Shown: positions 1 to 6,062, numbered from the stretch's first letter. The stretch is DNA of 7,707 nucleotides from Candidatus Krumholzibacteriia bacterium (GCA_029863355.1 JAOTVO010000123.1:1-7707), one strand, 5' to 3'. The notes: generated by a model not told the origin, from the sequence alone. Numbers and translations are program-made.

Positions 1-257
1 ATGGGCAAACCGGATTCCTCGTGGATCCCCTCGACGTCGACGCCATCGCCGCCCACATGAAGCGCCTGCTGGACGACCCCGAGCTGGCGGCCGCGCTCGG
101 CGCGCAGGGCCGCAAGCACGTGCGGCGGTGGTTCCTCCTGCCCGAGCTGGCGCGGCGCCATCTGGTGCTGGCGCGTCTCCTGGCCGGTATCGACCCCGCG
201 CCGCCGGGTTTCCGGCTCGACGCGCCCGCACTTCGCCCTCGCGGCGCCCGCGGTTGA
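1..257 (+). CDS. GT4-like glycosyltransferase, C-terminal fragment (possibly trehalose synthase TreT)
   Basis: This is the 3' end of a gene that starts before the window. The reading phase begins at base 3 and gives 84 residues before the TGA at 255-257. The fragment opens with GQTGFLVDP, the C-terminal donor-nucleotide-lobe motif of GT-B glycosyltransferases. It is followed by the usual helix (DVDAIAAHMKRLLDDPELAAALG) and a GRKHVRRWFLLPELARRHL segment. The 'R..FLL....R.....L..LL' ending resembles trehalose glycosyltransferring synthase (TreT), which makes trehalose from NDP-glucose and glucose in the cytoplasm. The trehalose gene 44 bp downstream favours that reading, but this is inference: many GT4 enzymes end similarly and the catalytic N-terminal half is missing. 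The last 20 residues or so are a Pro/Arg-rich tail. GT family membership is fairly secure; substrate is not. Confidence 0.75.
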   Translation, partial: GQTGFLVDPLDVDAIAAHMKRLLDDPELAAALGAQGRKHVRRWFLLPELARRHLVLARLLAGIDPAPPGFRLDAPALRPRGARG

Positions 258-282
258 CGCGGCCGGCTAGGTAGCCTATCAT
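254..282 (+). promoter_or_regulatory. sigma70-type promoter for the trehalose fusion gene
   Basis: The -35 box TTGACG (254-259, 5/6 match) and -10 box TATCAT (277-282, 5/6 match) are separated by exactly 17 bp. The predicted start of transcription is near 289, giving a leader of about 13 nt before the GTG at 302. The -35 box overlaps the TGA stop (255-257) of the upstream glycosyltransferase gene. A short dyad GGCTA-GG-TAGCC (265-276) fills the spacer up to the -10 box and could be an operator; that part is inference. Confidence 0.7.
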
Positions 283-290
283 CCCCCTCG

Positions 291-295
291 AGGAG
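291..295 (+). promoter_or_regulatory. Ribosome binding site AGGAG for GTG start at 302
   Basis: AGGAG lies 6 nt before the GTG at 302. It supports this GTG start. The next in-frame ATG, at 503, would remove the phosphatase nucleophile motif. Confidence 0.65.
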
Positions 296-301
296 TGGGA
301 G

Positions 302-2581
302 GTGGTAGGGCTCGGGCTCGCACCTGCTCGGCTGAAACCTATCACGACACCCGAACGGAATCCGTCGAAGCCCGTCGCGGCGCGCCCCCGGGCGCCGCGA
401 GCGCGTCTGCCCGACGCGTTCTGGGAAAGTGTGCGCTCGGCCGAGACTCGCCTCCTCGCCCTCGACTACGACGGCACCCTCGCCCCCTTCCACCGTGAGC
501 GCATGGCGGCCACACCGTCCGCCGGCATTGTCGAAACCATCCAGGCCATCATCGAGACAGGCGACACGCGCGTGGCCATCGTGTCCGGTCGCCCCAGCGC
601 CGAGGTGCGCGAGCTCATGGGCGGGCTCCCCGTCGAGACGTTCGGGGCGCACGGTTTCGAGCGCTCGCGCGCGCCCGGCCACGTGGAGGACCAGGAGCTC
701 CCCGCCTCCGAGCGCGCCGGGCTCGCGCGCGCGCGCGAAGCGGCCGAGGGGGCGGGTCTGAGCGCCCACATCGAGGCCAAGCCGGCCAGCGTGGCCGTGC
801 ACACGCGCGGACTGGAGCCCGAGCGGGCGCTCGAGGTCGAGGAGCTGGCCTACCACGTCTTCACGCCCGTCGCGCGGGCCCACGGCTTGGGGTGCCGCGC
901 CTTCAACGGTGGCGTCGAGATCCGCTCGCGGAGCTTCCACAAGGGCCAGGCCATCGAGGCGCTGCTGGCCGAATCGCCCGCGGGCGTCTTCGCCGTCTAC
1001 GTCGGCGACGACGAGACCGACGAGGATGCCTTCCGAGCGCTGGCCGGGCGCGGGGTCGGCGTGCGCGTCGGCGTCGCCGACGCCGGCACGGCCGCCCAGG
1101 CTTGCCTGCCCAGCCAGGCCGACGTGCTTCCCTTCCTGCAGGGCTGGCGCTACACGGCGGCCGGGCGCGGCCGCCACGTGTCGCCGGCGCGGTCCGCCCC
1201 GCGCGTCGTGGTTGTCTCCAACCGGCTGCCCGCGGCGGGCACGGCGGAAAAAGGCACGCGCGCGGTTCCCGTCGGGGGACTGGCCTTCGCGCTAGAGGCG
1301 GCGCTGCGGCAGAGCCCGGGCGGCGGTGTGTGGATGGGCTGGAGCGGGCGCACGACGCGCGGGGAGCGCGGCGTCGGAGAGGAAAAACCACTGACGGAGT
1401 CGCTGGGGCTCGTCGGCATCGACCTGACGGCGCGCGAGTACGACGCCTACTACAAGGGCTTTTCCAACCGCACCATCTGGCCCCTGTTTCACAGCTTCCC
1501 GCGCGACGCGGAGTTCTCGTCGTGGCATCTCGAGATCTACCGCTCGGTCAACGCTATGTTCGCCAACGCGCTCATGTCCACGCTGCGCGTGGACGACCTG
1601 GTCTGGGTCAACGACTACCACCTGCTGCTGGTCGGTCGCGAGCTCCGCGAGGCGGGCTGGCGCGGACGTGTGGGCCTCTTTCTCCATATCCCGTTCCCGG
1701 GCCTCGACATCCTCGGCATCCTGCCCGAGTACGAGCAGTTCCTGCGCGCGCTCCTCGACTACGACGTCGTGGGTTTCCAGACGGCGGGCTTCCGCGCCAA
1801 CTACGTCTACGCGTGCCGCCGGGTGCTGGGCGCCGAGTGGGACGGAGAGACGCTGCGCTGGGGGACGCGCGCGCAGCGTGTGGGTGTCTACCCGGTCGGG
1901 ATCGACGTCGAGCGCTTCGCGCGGGGCGAGGACGTCCGGGAACCGGGACGGGTGAAGTCGCTGCGCCGCGCGATCGGGGAGGGGGCCCTCATCCTCGGCG
2001 TGGACCGGCTGGACTACACCAAGGGCATGCCCGAGCGAATCCAGGCGTTCGAGGCGCTCTTCCGGCTCTACCCGCGCTTCAAGCGCCGCGTCTCCTACGT
2101 CCAGATCAGCTCGCCCTCGCGCACCGACGTCGCTCAGTATCGCCAACTCAAGCGCGACACCGACGCCATCGTGGGACGCGTCAACGGCGCCCTCTCCGAG
2201 CACGACTGGGAGCCCATCCGCTACCTCTACCGCTCCTACCCGCAGGAAGACCTGATCGGATTCTACCGGAACGCGCGCGTCGGGCTGGTGACCCCGTTGC
2301 GCGACGGGATGAACCTGGTGGCCAAGGAGTACGTGGCGGCACAAGTCCCGGAGGATCCCGGCGTGCTCGTGCTGTCGCGCTTCGCCGGCGCGGCCGACGA
2401 GCTCGGCGACGCCGTGCTCGTCAACCCGTTCATGGCCGAGGACGTGGCGCACGGCATCGCGCGCGCCCTGGAGATGCCGATCGAGGAACGGCGCGAGCGC
2501 CACGCCGCCATGATGAGCCGCGTCCGCGAGCAGACGGTCCACAAGTGGGCCTCCGACTATCTCGCCGACCTGCGCGGCTAG
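302..2581 (+). CDS. otsBA: Bifunctional trehalose-6-phosphate phosphatase / trehalose-6-phosphate synthase (phosphatase-first fusion)
   Basis: This 759-residue cytoplasmic enzyme should carry out both steps of the OtsAB pathway: UDP-glucose plus glucose-6-phosphate to trehalose-6-phosphate, then dephosphorylation to trehalose. Residues about 45-280 are a HAD-type phosphatase: LDYDGT (D55 nucleophile, D57), SGR at 95-97, K214, and GDDETDED at 235-242. Residues about 300-759 are a GT20 synthase: SNR (R308), GG at 325-326, YYKGFSNRTIWP (383-394), DYHL (D438), LHIPFP (H462), VDRLDYTKG (R569, K574), and RDGMNLVAKEY (D668, E676). By alignment with E. coli OtsA from memory, the residues binding UDP-glucose and glucose-6-phosphate are present. 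The usual HDYHL reads NDYHL here (N437). Known two-domain trehalose proteins of plants and fungi have the reverse order, synthase first. A linker at about 281-300 separates the domains. The GTG start follows AGGAG and is needed to keep motif I. Function is confident; activity of both halves is inferred from motifs. Confidence 0.93.
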   Translation: MVGLGLAPARLKPITTPERNPSKPVAARPRAPRARLPDAFWESVRSAETRLLALDYDGTLAPFHRERMAATPSAGIVETIQAIIETGDTRVAIVSGRPSAEVRELMGGLPVETFGAHGFERSRAPGHVEDQELPASERAGLARAREAAEGAGLSAHIEAKPASVAVHTRGLEPERALEVEELAYHVFTPVARAHGLGCRAFNGGVEIRSRSFHKGQAIEALLAESPAGVFAVYVGDDETDEDAFRALAGRGVGVRVGVADAGTAAQACLPSQADVLPFLQGWRYTAAGRGRHVSPARSAPRVVVVSNRLPAAGTAEKGTRAVPVGGLAFALEAALRQSPGGGVWMGWSGRTTRGERGVGEEKPLTESLGLVGIDLTAREYDAYYKGFSNRTIWPLFHSFPRDAEFSSWHLEIYRSVNAMFANALMSTLRVDDLVWVNDYHLLLVGRELREAGWRGRVGLFLHIPFPGLDILGILPEYEQFLRALLDYDVVGFQTAGFRANYVYACRRVLGAEWDGETLRWGTRAQRVGVYPVGIDVERFARGEDVREPGRVKSLRRAIGEGALILGVDRLDYTKGMPERIQAFEALFRLYPRFKRRVSYVQISSPSRTDVAQYRQLKRDTDAIVGRVNGALSEHDWEPIRYLYRSYPQEDLIGFYRNARVGLVTPLRDGMNLVAKEYVAAQVPEDPGVLVLSRFAGAADELGDAVLVNPFMAEDVAHGIARALEMPIEERRERHAAMMSRVREQTVHKWASDYLADLRG

Positions 2582-2596
2582 TCCGCACATTCCATC

Positions 2597-2625
2597 GTGA
2601 CGCTCGCCGCGTCTTCGGTTACAAT
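2597..2625 (+). promoter_or_regulatory. sigma70-type promoter for the GNAT-nitrilase gene, likely leaderless
   Basis: GTGACG (2597-2602, 4/6 match to -35) and TACAAT (2620-2625, 5/6 match to -10) are 17 bp apart. It lies just after the TAG stop at 2579-2581. The predicted start of transcription, 2632-2633, falls on the A of the ATG at 2633. No Shine-Dalgarno sequence is visible before that ATG. Confidence 0.6.
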
Positions 2626-2632
2626 GCCCCAC

Positions 2633-4198
2633 ATGAGTCCTCGCCGCGCATTCAAGGCCCGCCGCTGGACCGAGGCCGACATCCCCGCGATCATGGCCTG
2701 TCACCGGGCCGCTTACCCGGACTACCCCGCGAACGCGCACTACGGCGAGCGGCTGCACGCCATGCAGCTCGCCACCTTTCCCGAGGGGCAGTTCCTGGTG
2801 GAGAACGAGGGTGGCGTGGTGGGCTACGCCACCTCCGTCATCGTGCAACTCGCAGACGATGACGAGCCGTACCGCTACAGCGAGATCACCGGGGGCGGCA
2901 CGTTCAAGACGCACAACCCCGGCGGGGACACGCTCTACGGAGCCGACATCGCCGTCCACCCCGACTTCCGCGGCAAGGGGCTGGCGGGCCTGCTCTACCG
3001 CGAGCGCAAGCGGATCCTGAAGCGCTACAACCTGCGCCGCATGATCGCCTACGGCCGCATCCCCGGCTTCCGGGACTACGAGGGCAAGATGACGGCCGAG
3101 GAGTACGTGGCCAAGGTGGCCGCCGGCGAGTTCAAGGACTCGGCGCTCACCGCTCACCTCAAGGCGGGTTACACGGTCAGGCGGGTGCTCATGGACTTCA
3201 TGGACGACCGCTCGAGCCTGAACTACTCGACCTTCCTCGAGTATCTCAATCCCGACTTCAAACCAGGGCAGCGCCGCATCGCGGCCGGGCCGCTGCGGCG
3301 TCCCGTGCGCAAGGTGCGCGTATGCGCCTCGCAATTCCTCATGCGGCGCATCCAGACCTGGGCCGAGTTCGAGCAGACGGTGGAGTTCTTCGTCGACACC
3401 GCCGACAGCTACTTCTGTCACTACCTGGTTTTCCCGGAGCTGTTCACGGCGCAGCTCTTCAGTACTTTCCCTTCCGATCTAGATGACCGCGAAGCGATGA
3501 TGCGGCTGGCGAACATGGCCGACCGCTACGTGGGCATGCTGCAGCGCAAGGCGAAGGACCGCGGCATCTACATCGTCGGGGGCTCGCACCCGATCGAGCG
3601 CGAGGGACAGCTCTACAACGTCGCGCACCTGTTCACGCCGAACGGCAACGTGTACACGCAGGACAAGCTGCACATCACGCCTTCCGAGCGCGCCACGTGG
3701 GGATTCGTGCCCGGGGACGAGCTGCGCGTCTTCGAGACGGCGCACGGGAGGATCGCCATCCAGGTGTGCTACGACATCGAGTTTCCGGAGGCGGCGCGAC
3801 TGCTCACGCTGGCGGGAGCCGAGATCGTCTTCGTGCCCTTCTCGACGGACGAGAAGAAGGCCTACTACAGGGTGCGCTACACGGCGCATGCCCGCGCCGT
3901 GGAGAACTACATCTACGTCGTGCTCTCGGGCAACGTCGGCAACCTGCCCATGGTCAAGTCGTACCTGATCAACTACGGGCAGGCGGCCGTGCTCACCCCC
4001 AGCGACTTCGCCTTTCCCCGCGAGGCGACGGTGGCCGAGGCCGAGCCCAACGTGGAGACCGTAGTGATCTCGGATCTCGACCTCACCAGTCTCCACCAGT
4101 ACCGCGACAAGGGCAGCGTGCGCCCGCTCTTCGACCGCCGCCCCGACCTCTACGAGCTGCGGGCGAGGCACCCCGTGCGGGTGGTCACCGTCGACTGA
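2633..4198 (+). CDS. GNAT acetyltransferase / carbon-nitrogen hydrolase fusion protein
   Basis: This is a 521-residue two-domain protein. Residues about 6-200 form a GNAT N-acetyltransferase, with the acetyl-CoA pyrophosphate loop in VHPDFRGKGLAG (108-119). Residues about 225-515 form a nitrilase-superfamily domain with the catalytic triad E269 (FPEL), K345 (QDKLHITP) and C379 (QVCYDIEFPE). This arrangement is known as the nitrilase branch with an N-terminal RimI-like domain; its substrate is, to my knowledge, unassigned. The protein should be soluble, with no signal peptide or membrane segment. The open frame extends up to a GTG at 2597 and an ATG at 2624, but both lie within the predicted promoter, so I chose the ATG at 2633, where the transcript would begin. 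Domains are certain. A reaction that transfers acetyl groups or hydrolyses an amide on a small molecule is plausible but unproven. Confidence 0.9.
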   Translation: MSPRRAFKARRWTEADIPAIMACHRAAYPDYPANAHYGERLHAMQLATFPEGQFLVENEGGVVGYATSVIVQLADDDEPYRYSEITGGGTFKTHNPGGDTLYGADIAVHPDFRGKGLAGLLYRERKRILKRYNLRRMIAYGRIPGFRDYEGKMTAEEYVAKVAAGEFKDSALTAHLKAGYTVRRVLMDFMDDRSSLNYSTFLEYLNPDFKPGQRRIAAGPLRRPVRKVRVCASQFLMRRIQTWAEFEQTVEFFVDTADSYFCHYLVFPELFTAQLFSTFPSDLDDREAMMRLANMADRYVGMLQRKAKDRGIYIVGGSHPIEREGQLYNVAHLFTPNGNVYTQDKLHITPSERATWGFVPGDELRVFETAHGRIAIQVCYDIEFPEAARLLTLAGAEIVFVPFSTDEKKAYYRVRYTAHARAVENYIYVVLSGNVGNLPMVKSYLINYGQAAVLTPSDFAFPREATVAEAEPNVETVVISDLDLTSLHQYRDKGSVRPLFDRRPDLYELRARHPVRVVTVD

Positions 4199-4204
4199 CC
4201 CCCC

Positions 4205-4240
4205 CCGGAAGCGGGCTTCTCGGCCTCCCCCTTTTTTTTT
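4205..4240 (+). terminator. Possible intrinsic terminator with T9 tract
   Basis: Seven bases after the GNAT-nitrilase stop codon, CCG-GAAG (4205-4211) can pair with CTTC-CGG (4216-4219, 4221-4223, one bulged T) around a CGGG loop. A run of nine Ts follows at 4232-4240. The 8-nt gap between stem and T tract is longer than in a textbook terminator, so it may be weak. An 8-C run at 4199-4206 precedes it. Confidence 0.45.
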
Positions 4241-4256
4241 GGCGCGTGTTTTGCAG

Positions 4257-4283
4257 TTGCGCGGCGGCTCGTGCAGGTATATT
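4257..4283 (+). promoter_or_regulatory. Weak candidate promoter upstream of the SET gene
   Basis: TATATT (4278-4283, 5/6 match to -10) stands out in very GC-rich sequence. The best -35 options are poor: TTGCGC at 4257 with a 15-bp spacer, or TTGCAG at 4251 with a 21-bp spacer. If used, it would give a leader of about 120 nt containing the hairpin at 4300-4319. Confidence 0.25.
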
Positions 4284-4299
4284 TGCTTTCGGCAGCGGA

Positions 4300-4319
4300 G
4301 GCCGCCCGCCGGGGCGGCC
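4300..4319 (+). repeat. GC-rich inverted repeat in the leader of the SET gene
   Basis: GGCCGCCC (4300-4307) and GGGCGGCC (4312-4319) are perfect 8-bp complements around a GCCG tetraloop. No T tract follows, so it does not look like an intrinsic terminator. It may shape the mRNA leader upstream of the ribosome binding site at 4402-4406, or be a by-product of base composition. Apart from this hairpin and the flanking candidate signals, I see no gene in 4199-4411. Confidence 0.5.
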
Positions 4320-4411
4320 GACGAGCAGGGGCCGGGCGCCGGGCGCTCCGGACGAACCACCGCATTCGCGCCGCGGGCGCCGCGAGGCCGCCGCGCCGTA
4401 GAGGAGCATCC

Positions 4412-4963
4412 ATGGAAGCATATCCGACGGGGTACGTGTCCCCGAAGCTGGTGGGCAGCGACGTCTCTAACAAAGGCAATCACGGCGTATTCGCGCTGCA
4501 GCACATCGGGGCGGGCGAGCTGCTGGTGGTGTGGGGAGGCGAGATCATAGCCGGCGAGCGCCTGGCCGAGCTGCCGGCCGAGGAGCGCCGGCTGTGTCTA
4601 CAAGTAGAGGAGGACCTCTACCTGTGGACGACCCACGAAGGCCCCGCGGATTGGGTCAACCACTCCTGCGAGCCCAACGCGGGGCTCTCGGGGCAGGTCG
4701 CCCTGGTCGCGCTGCGGGACATCGACCCGGGCGAGGAGATCTGCTTCGACTATGCGACCTCGGATGGCGCGCCCTACGACGAGTTCGACTGCCGGTGCGG
4801 CGCGCTGGCGTGCCGGGGGCGGGTGACGGGAGACGACTGGCGCCGCGCCGAGCTGCAGGCCCGCTACCGGGGCCTTTTCTCGCCCTATCTGCAGCGGCGC
4901 ATCGACGTACTGGCCGCCGAGCGGGACGCGCCGCGCCGCCGCCCCGTGGGCCGCCGCGGCTGA
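4412..4963 (+). CDS. SET-domain protein lysine methyltransferase (putative)
   Basis: This is a 183-residue protein predicted to transfer methyl groups from S-adenosylmethionine to lysine side chains of a protein partner. The SET core is visible: NKGNHGVFA (20-28), GELLVVWGGEII (35-46), the pseudoknot motif NHSCEPN (83-89), and GEEICFDY (107-114) with the catalytic-type Y114. A post-SET CRCGALAC follows at 127-134. C127, C129 and C134, together with C86, give the four cysteines that bind zinc in post-SET enzymes. The tail (171-183) is strongly basic. ATG 4412 is preceded by AGGAG at 4402-4406 with 5 nt spacing; the frame is open further upstream, but that part encodes an Arg/Ala-rich non-SET sequence. 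Stand-alone bacterial SET proteins of this size are known, and their targets are mostly unknown. The gene is followed 105 bp later by an aldolase gene that has its own promoter. Confidence 0.9.
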   Translation: MEAYPTGYVSPKLVGSDVSNKGNHGVFALQHIGAGELLVVWGGEIIAGERLAELPAEERRLCLQVEEDLYLWTTHEGPADWVNHSCEPNAGLSGQVALVALRDIDPGEEICFDYATSDGAPYDEFDCRCGALACRGRVTGDDWRRAELQARYRGLFSPYLQRRIDVLAAERDAPRRRPVGRRG

Positions 4964-4973
4964 GGCGCCGGGG

Positions 4974-5002
4974 TTCAAAAGTCCTCTGTGCTGTGCTATG
5001 AT
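4974..5002 (+). promoter_or_regulatory. Extended -10 sigma70-type promoter for the aldolase gene
   Basis: TTCAAA (4974-4979, 4/6 match to -35) and TATGAT (4997-5002, 5/6 match to -10) are 17 bp apart. TGC directly before the -10 box makes an extended -10 (TGnTATGAT). The predicted start of transcription is about 5008-5010, with a leader of about 60 nt. The site begins 10 bp after the SET stop codon, so the aldolase is likely its own unit. Confidence 0.7.
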
Positions 5003-5004
5003 GA

Positions 5005-5040
5005 TGGGCGCCGCGACTCCGCCGCGGGTCTCGGCGCCCA
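5005..5040 (+). repeat. Inverted repeat at the 5' end of the aldolase mRNA
   Basis: TGGGCGCC (5005-5012) and GGCGCCCA (5033-5040) are perfect 8-bp complements separated by 20 nt. The left arm spans the predicted start of transcription, so the RNA could begin with a partly formed stem-loop. Alternatively, the two GGCGCC palindromes are operator half-sites; a third GGCGCC sits at 4964-4969, just upstream of the -35 box. Confidence 0.5.
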
Positions 5041-5054
5041 CCTTTTCTTCACAC

Positions 5055-5060
5055 AGGAGG
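5055..5060 (+). promoter_or_regulatory. Ribosome binding site AGGAGG that sets the aldolase start
   Basis: A full consensus AGGAGG lies 8 nt before the GTG at 5069 and only 2 nt before the in-frame GTG at 5063. This decides for 5069. Confidence 0.85.
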
Positions 5061-5068
5061 ACGTGACC

Positions 5069-6016
5069 GTGTCTACCGCAGTACGGACCGAAACAGGGTC
5101 TCCCGTCGACCGCATTCTCGCCAACTACGCCTCGGACAACCCCGGCACGCGCGCCAAGCTCTACCGCATTCTCACCTCGGGCCGTCTCGCCGGCACGGGC
5201 AAGGTCGTCATCCTGCCCGTCGACCAGGGCTTCGAGCACGGGCCGGCCCGAAGCTTCGCCGTGAACCCGGCCGGGTACGACCCCGAGTACCACGTCAAGC
5301 TGGCCCTGGACGCGGGCTGCAACGCTTACGCAGCGCCCTACGGCTCCATCCAGCAAGTGGCGCACGCGTACGCGGGCAAGATCCCGCTCATCCTCAAGGT
5401 GAACAACCACGACACCCTGGTGAGCGAGAACGACCCCATCCCCGCGCAGACCTCCAGCGTGATGGACGCGCTGCGGCTGGGGTGCGTGGGCATCGGCTTC
5501 ACCATCTACCCCGGGTCGAGCGTCTGGCGCGAGATGTACGAGCAGCTGCGCGAGCTGGCCGAGGAGGCGCGCGAGGCGGGGCTGGCCGTGATCGTCTGGT
5601 CGTACCCGCGGGGCACATCGCTGTCCAAGGAAGGCGAGACGGCGGTCGACGTCGCCGCGTACGCCGCACAGATCGCCGCGCAGATCGGCGCGCACGTCAT
5701 TAAGGTCAAGCTCCCCAGCGAGAACATCGAGCAGGACGCGGCGCGCAAGGTATACGAAAAGGAGGGCGTCCCCATCGCCACGCTCGCCGAGCGCGTGCGC
5801 CACGTGGTGCAGAGCGCCTTCGACGGCAAACGCATGGTGATCTTCTCGGGCGGTGGGAAGAAGGGTGAAGAGGGTGTTTTCGACGAGGTCCGCGCCATCC
5901 GCGACGGCGGCGGCTTCGGATCGATCATCGGCCGCAACTCGTTCCAGCGCCCGCACGACGAGGCGGTCAAGTTCCTGCACAAGATCATGGACATCTACGC
6001 GGGCAAGGCCGAATGA
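5069..6016 (+). CDS. fbaB: Fructose-bisphosphate aldolase class I, archaeal/DhnA type
   Basis: This 315-residue cytoplasmic enzyme cleaves fructose-1,6-bisphosphate to glyceraldehyde-3-phosphate and dihydroxyacetone phosphate, and does the reverse in gluconeogenesis, through a Schiff base on lysine. It has a TIM-barrel fold. Visible family motifs are LPVDQGFEHGP (49-59), NNHDTL (112-117), VWSYPRG (176-182; W177 and Y179), the K-x-K strand HVIKVKLP (209-216; the Schiff-base lysine is K212 or K214), FSGGGKKG (259-266) and GGFGSIIGRNSFQRP (281-295), whose glycine-rich loops bind phosphate. Length fits the DhnA family. The start is GTG 5069. The frame is open back to 4988, but that part overlaps the promoter and leader. 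It has its own promoter and hairpin leader. The lipoprotein gene follows after a 50-bp gap holding a hairpin. Being divalent-metal independent is a known family property, not something seen here. Confidence 0.95.
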   Translation: MSTAVRTETGSPVDRILANYASDNPGTRAKLYRILTSGRLAGTGKVVILPVDQGFEHGPARSFAVNPAGYDPEYHVKLALDAGCNAYAAPYGSIQQVAHAYAGKIPLILKVNNHDTLVSENDPIPAQTSSVMDALRLGCVGIGFTIYPGSSVWREMYEQLRELAEEAREAGLAVIVWSYPRGTSLSKEGETAVDVAAYAAQIAAQIGAHVIKVKLPSENIEQDAARKVYEKEGVPIATLAERVRHVVQSAFDGKRMVIFSGGGKKGEEGVFDEVRAIRDGGGFGSIIGRNSFQRPHDEAVKFLHKIMDIYAGKAE

Positions 6017-6023
6017 ACCGGCG

Positions 6024-6049
6024 AAGGGCCGGCCGAACGGCGGCCCTTT
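6024..6049 (+). terminator. Terminator-like hairpin between aldolase and lipoprotein genes
   Basis: AAGGGCC (6024-6030) pairs with GGCCCTT (6042-6048). The stem continues inward with GCC/GGC after one bulged G, around a GAAC loop. Only TTT follows, so termination may be partial. It begins 7 nt after the aldolase stop and could lower, rather than abolish, expression of the lipoprotein gene. Confidence 0.5.
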
Positions 6050-6057
6050 GCGCCTAC

Positions 6058-6062
6058 GGAGG
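6058..6062 (+). promoter_or_regulatory. Ribosome binding site GGAGG that sets the lipoprotein start
   Basis: GGAGG lies 4 nt before ATG 6067. It supports this start over the in-frame ATG at 6013, which overlaps the aldolase stop codon and would put 18 Arg/Ala-rich residues ahead of the signal peptide. Confidence 0.7.

Noticed and set aside
1..20. ATG at the first base of the window as a gene start
   Set aside because: It is in a different frame from the glycosyltransferase fragment, whose frame is open from base 3 with the GQTGFLVDP motif.
892..2862. Plus-strand open frame of 656 codons overlapping the trehalose fusion
   Set aside because: It is an Arg/Gly/Ala-rich shadow frame with no domain motifs, sharing bases with the GT20 domain.
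1292..3421. Long minus-strand open frame of 709 codons across the trehalose fusion and GNAT-nitrilase genes
   Set aside because: It is the antisense of two genes with clear catalytic motifs, has low-complexity His/Val/Arg-rich composition, and spans a promoter. High GC makes antisense stops rare.
3479..4504. Minus-strand open frame of 341 codons over the nitrilase domain and intergenic region
   Set aside because: It is a shadow of the nitrilase catalytic domain with no motif of its own.
4988..5068. Upstream extension of the aldolase reading frame
   Set aside because: It overlaps the -10 box and leader, and the consensus AGGAGG at 5055-5060 fits GTG 5069.
4598..5980. Minus-strand open frame of 460 codons over the SET and aldolase genes
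   Set aside because: It is antisense to two recognisable genes and crosses the aldolase promoter and leader; no motif is recognisable.
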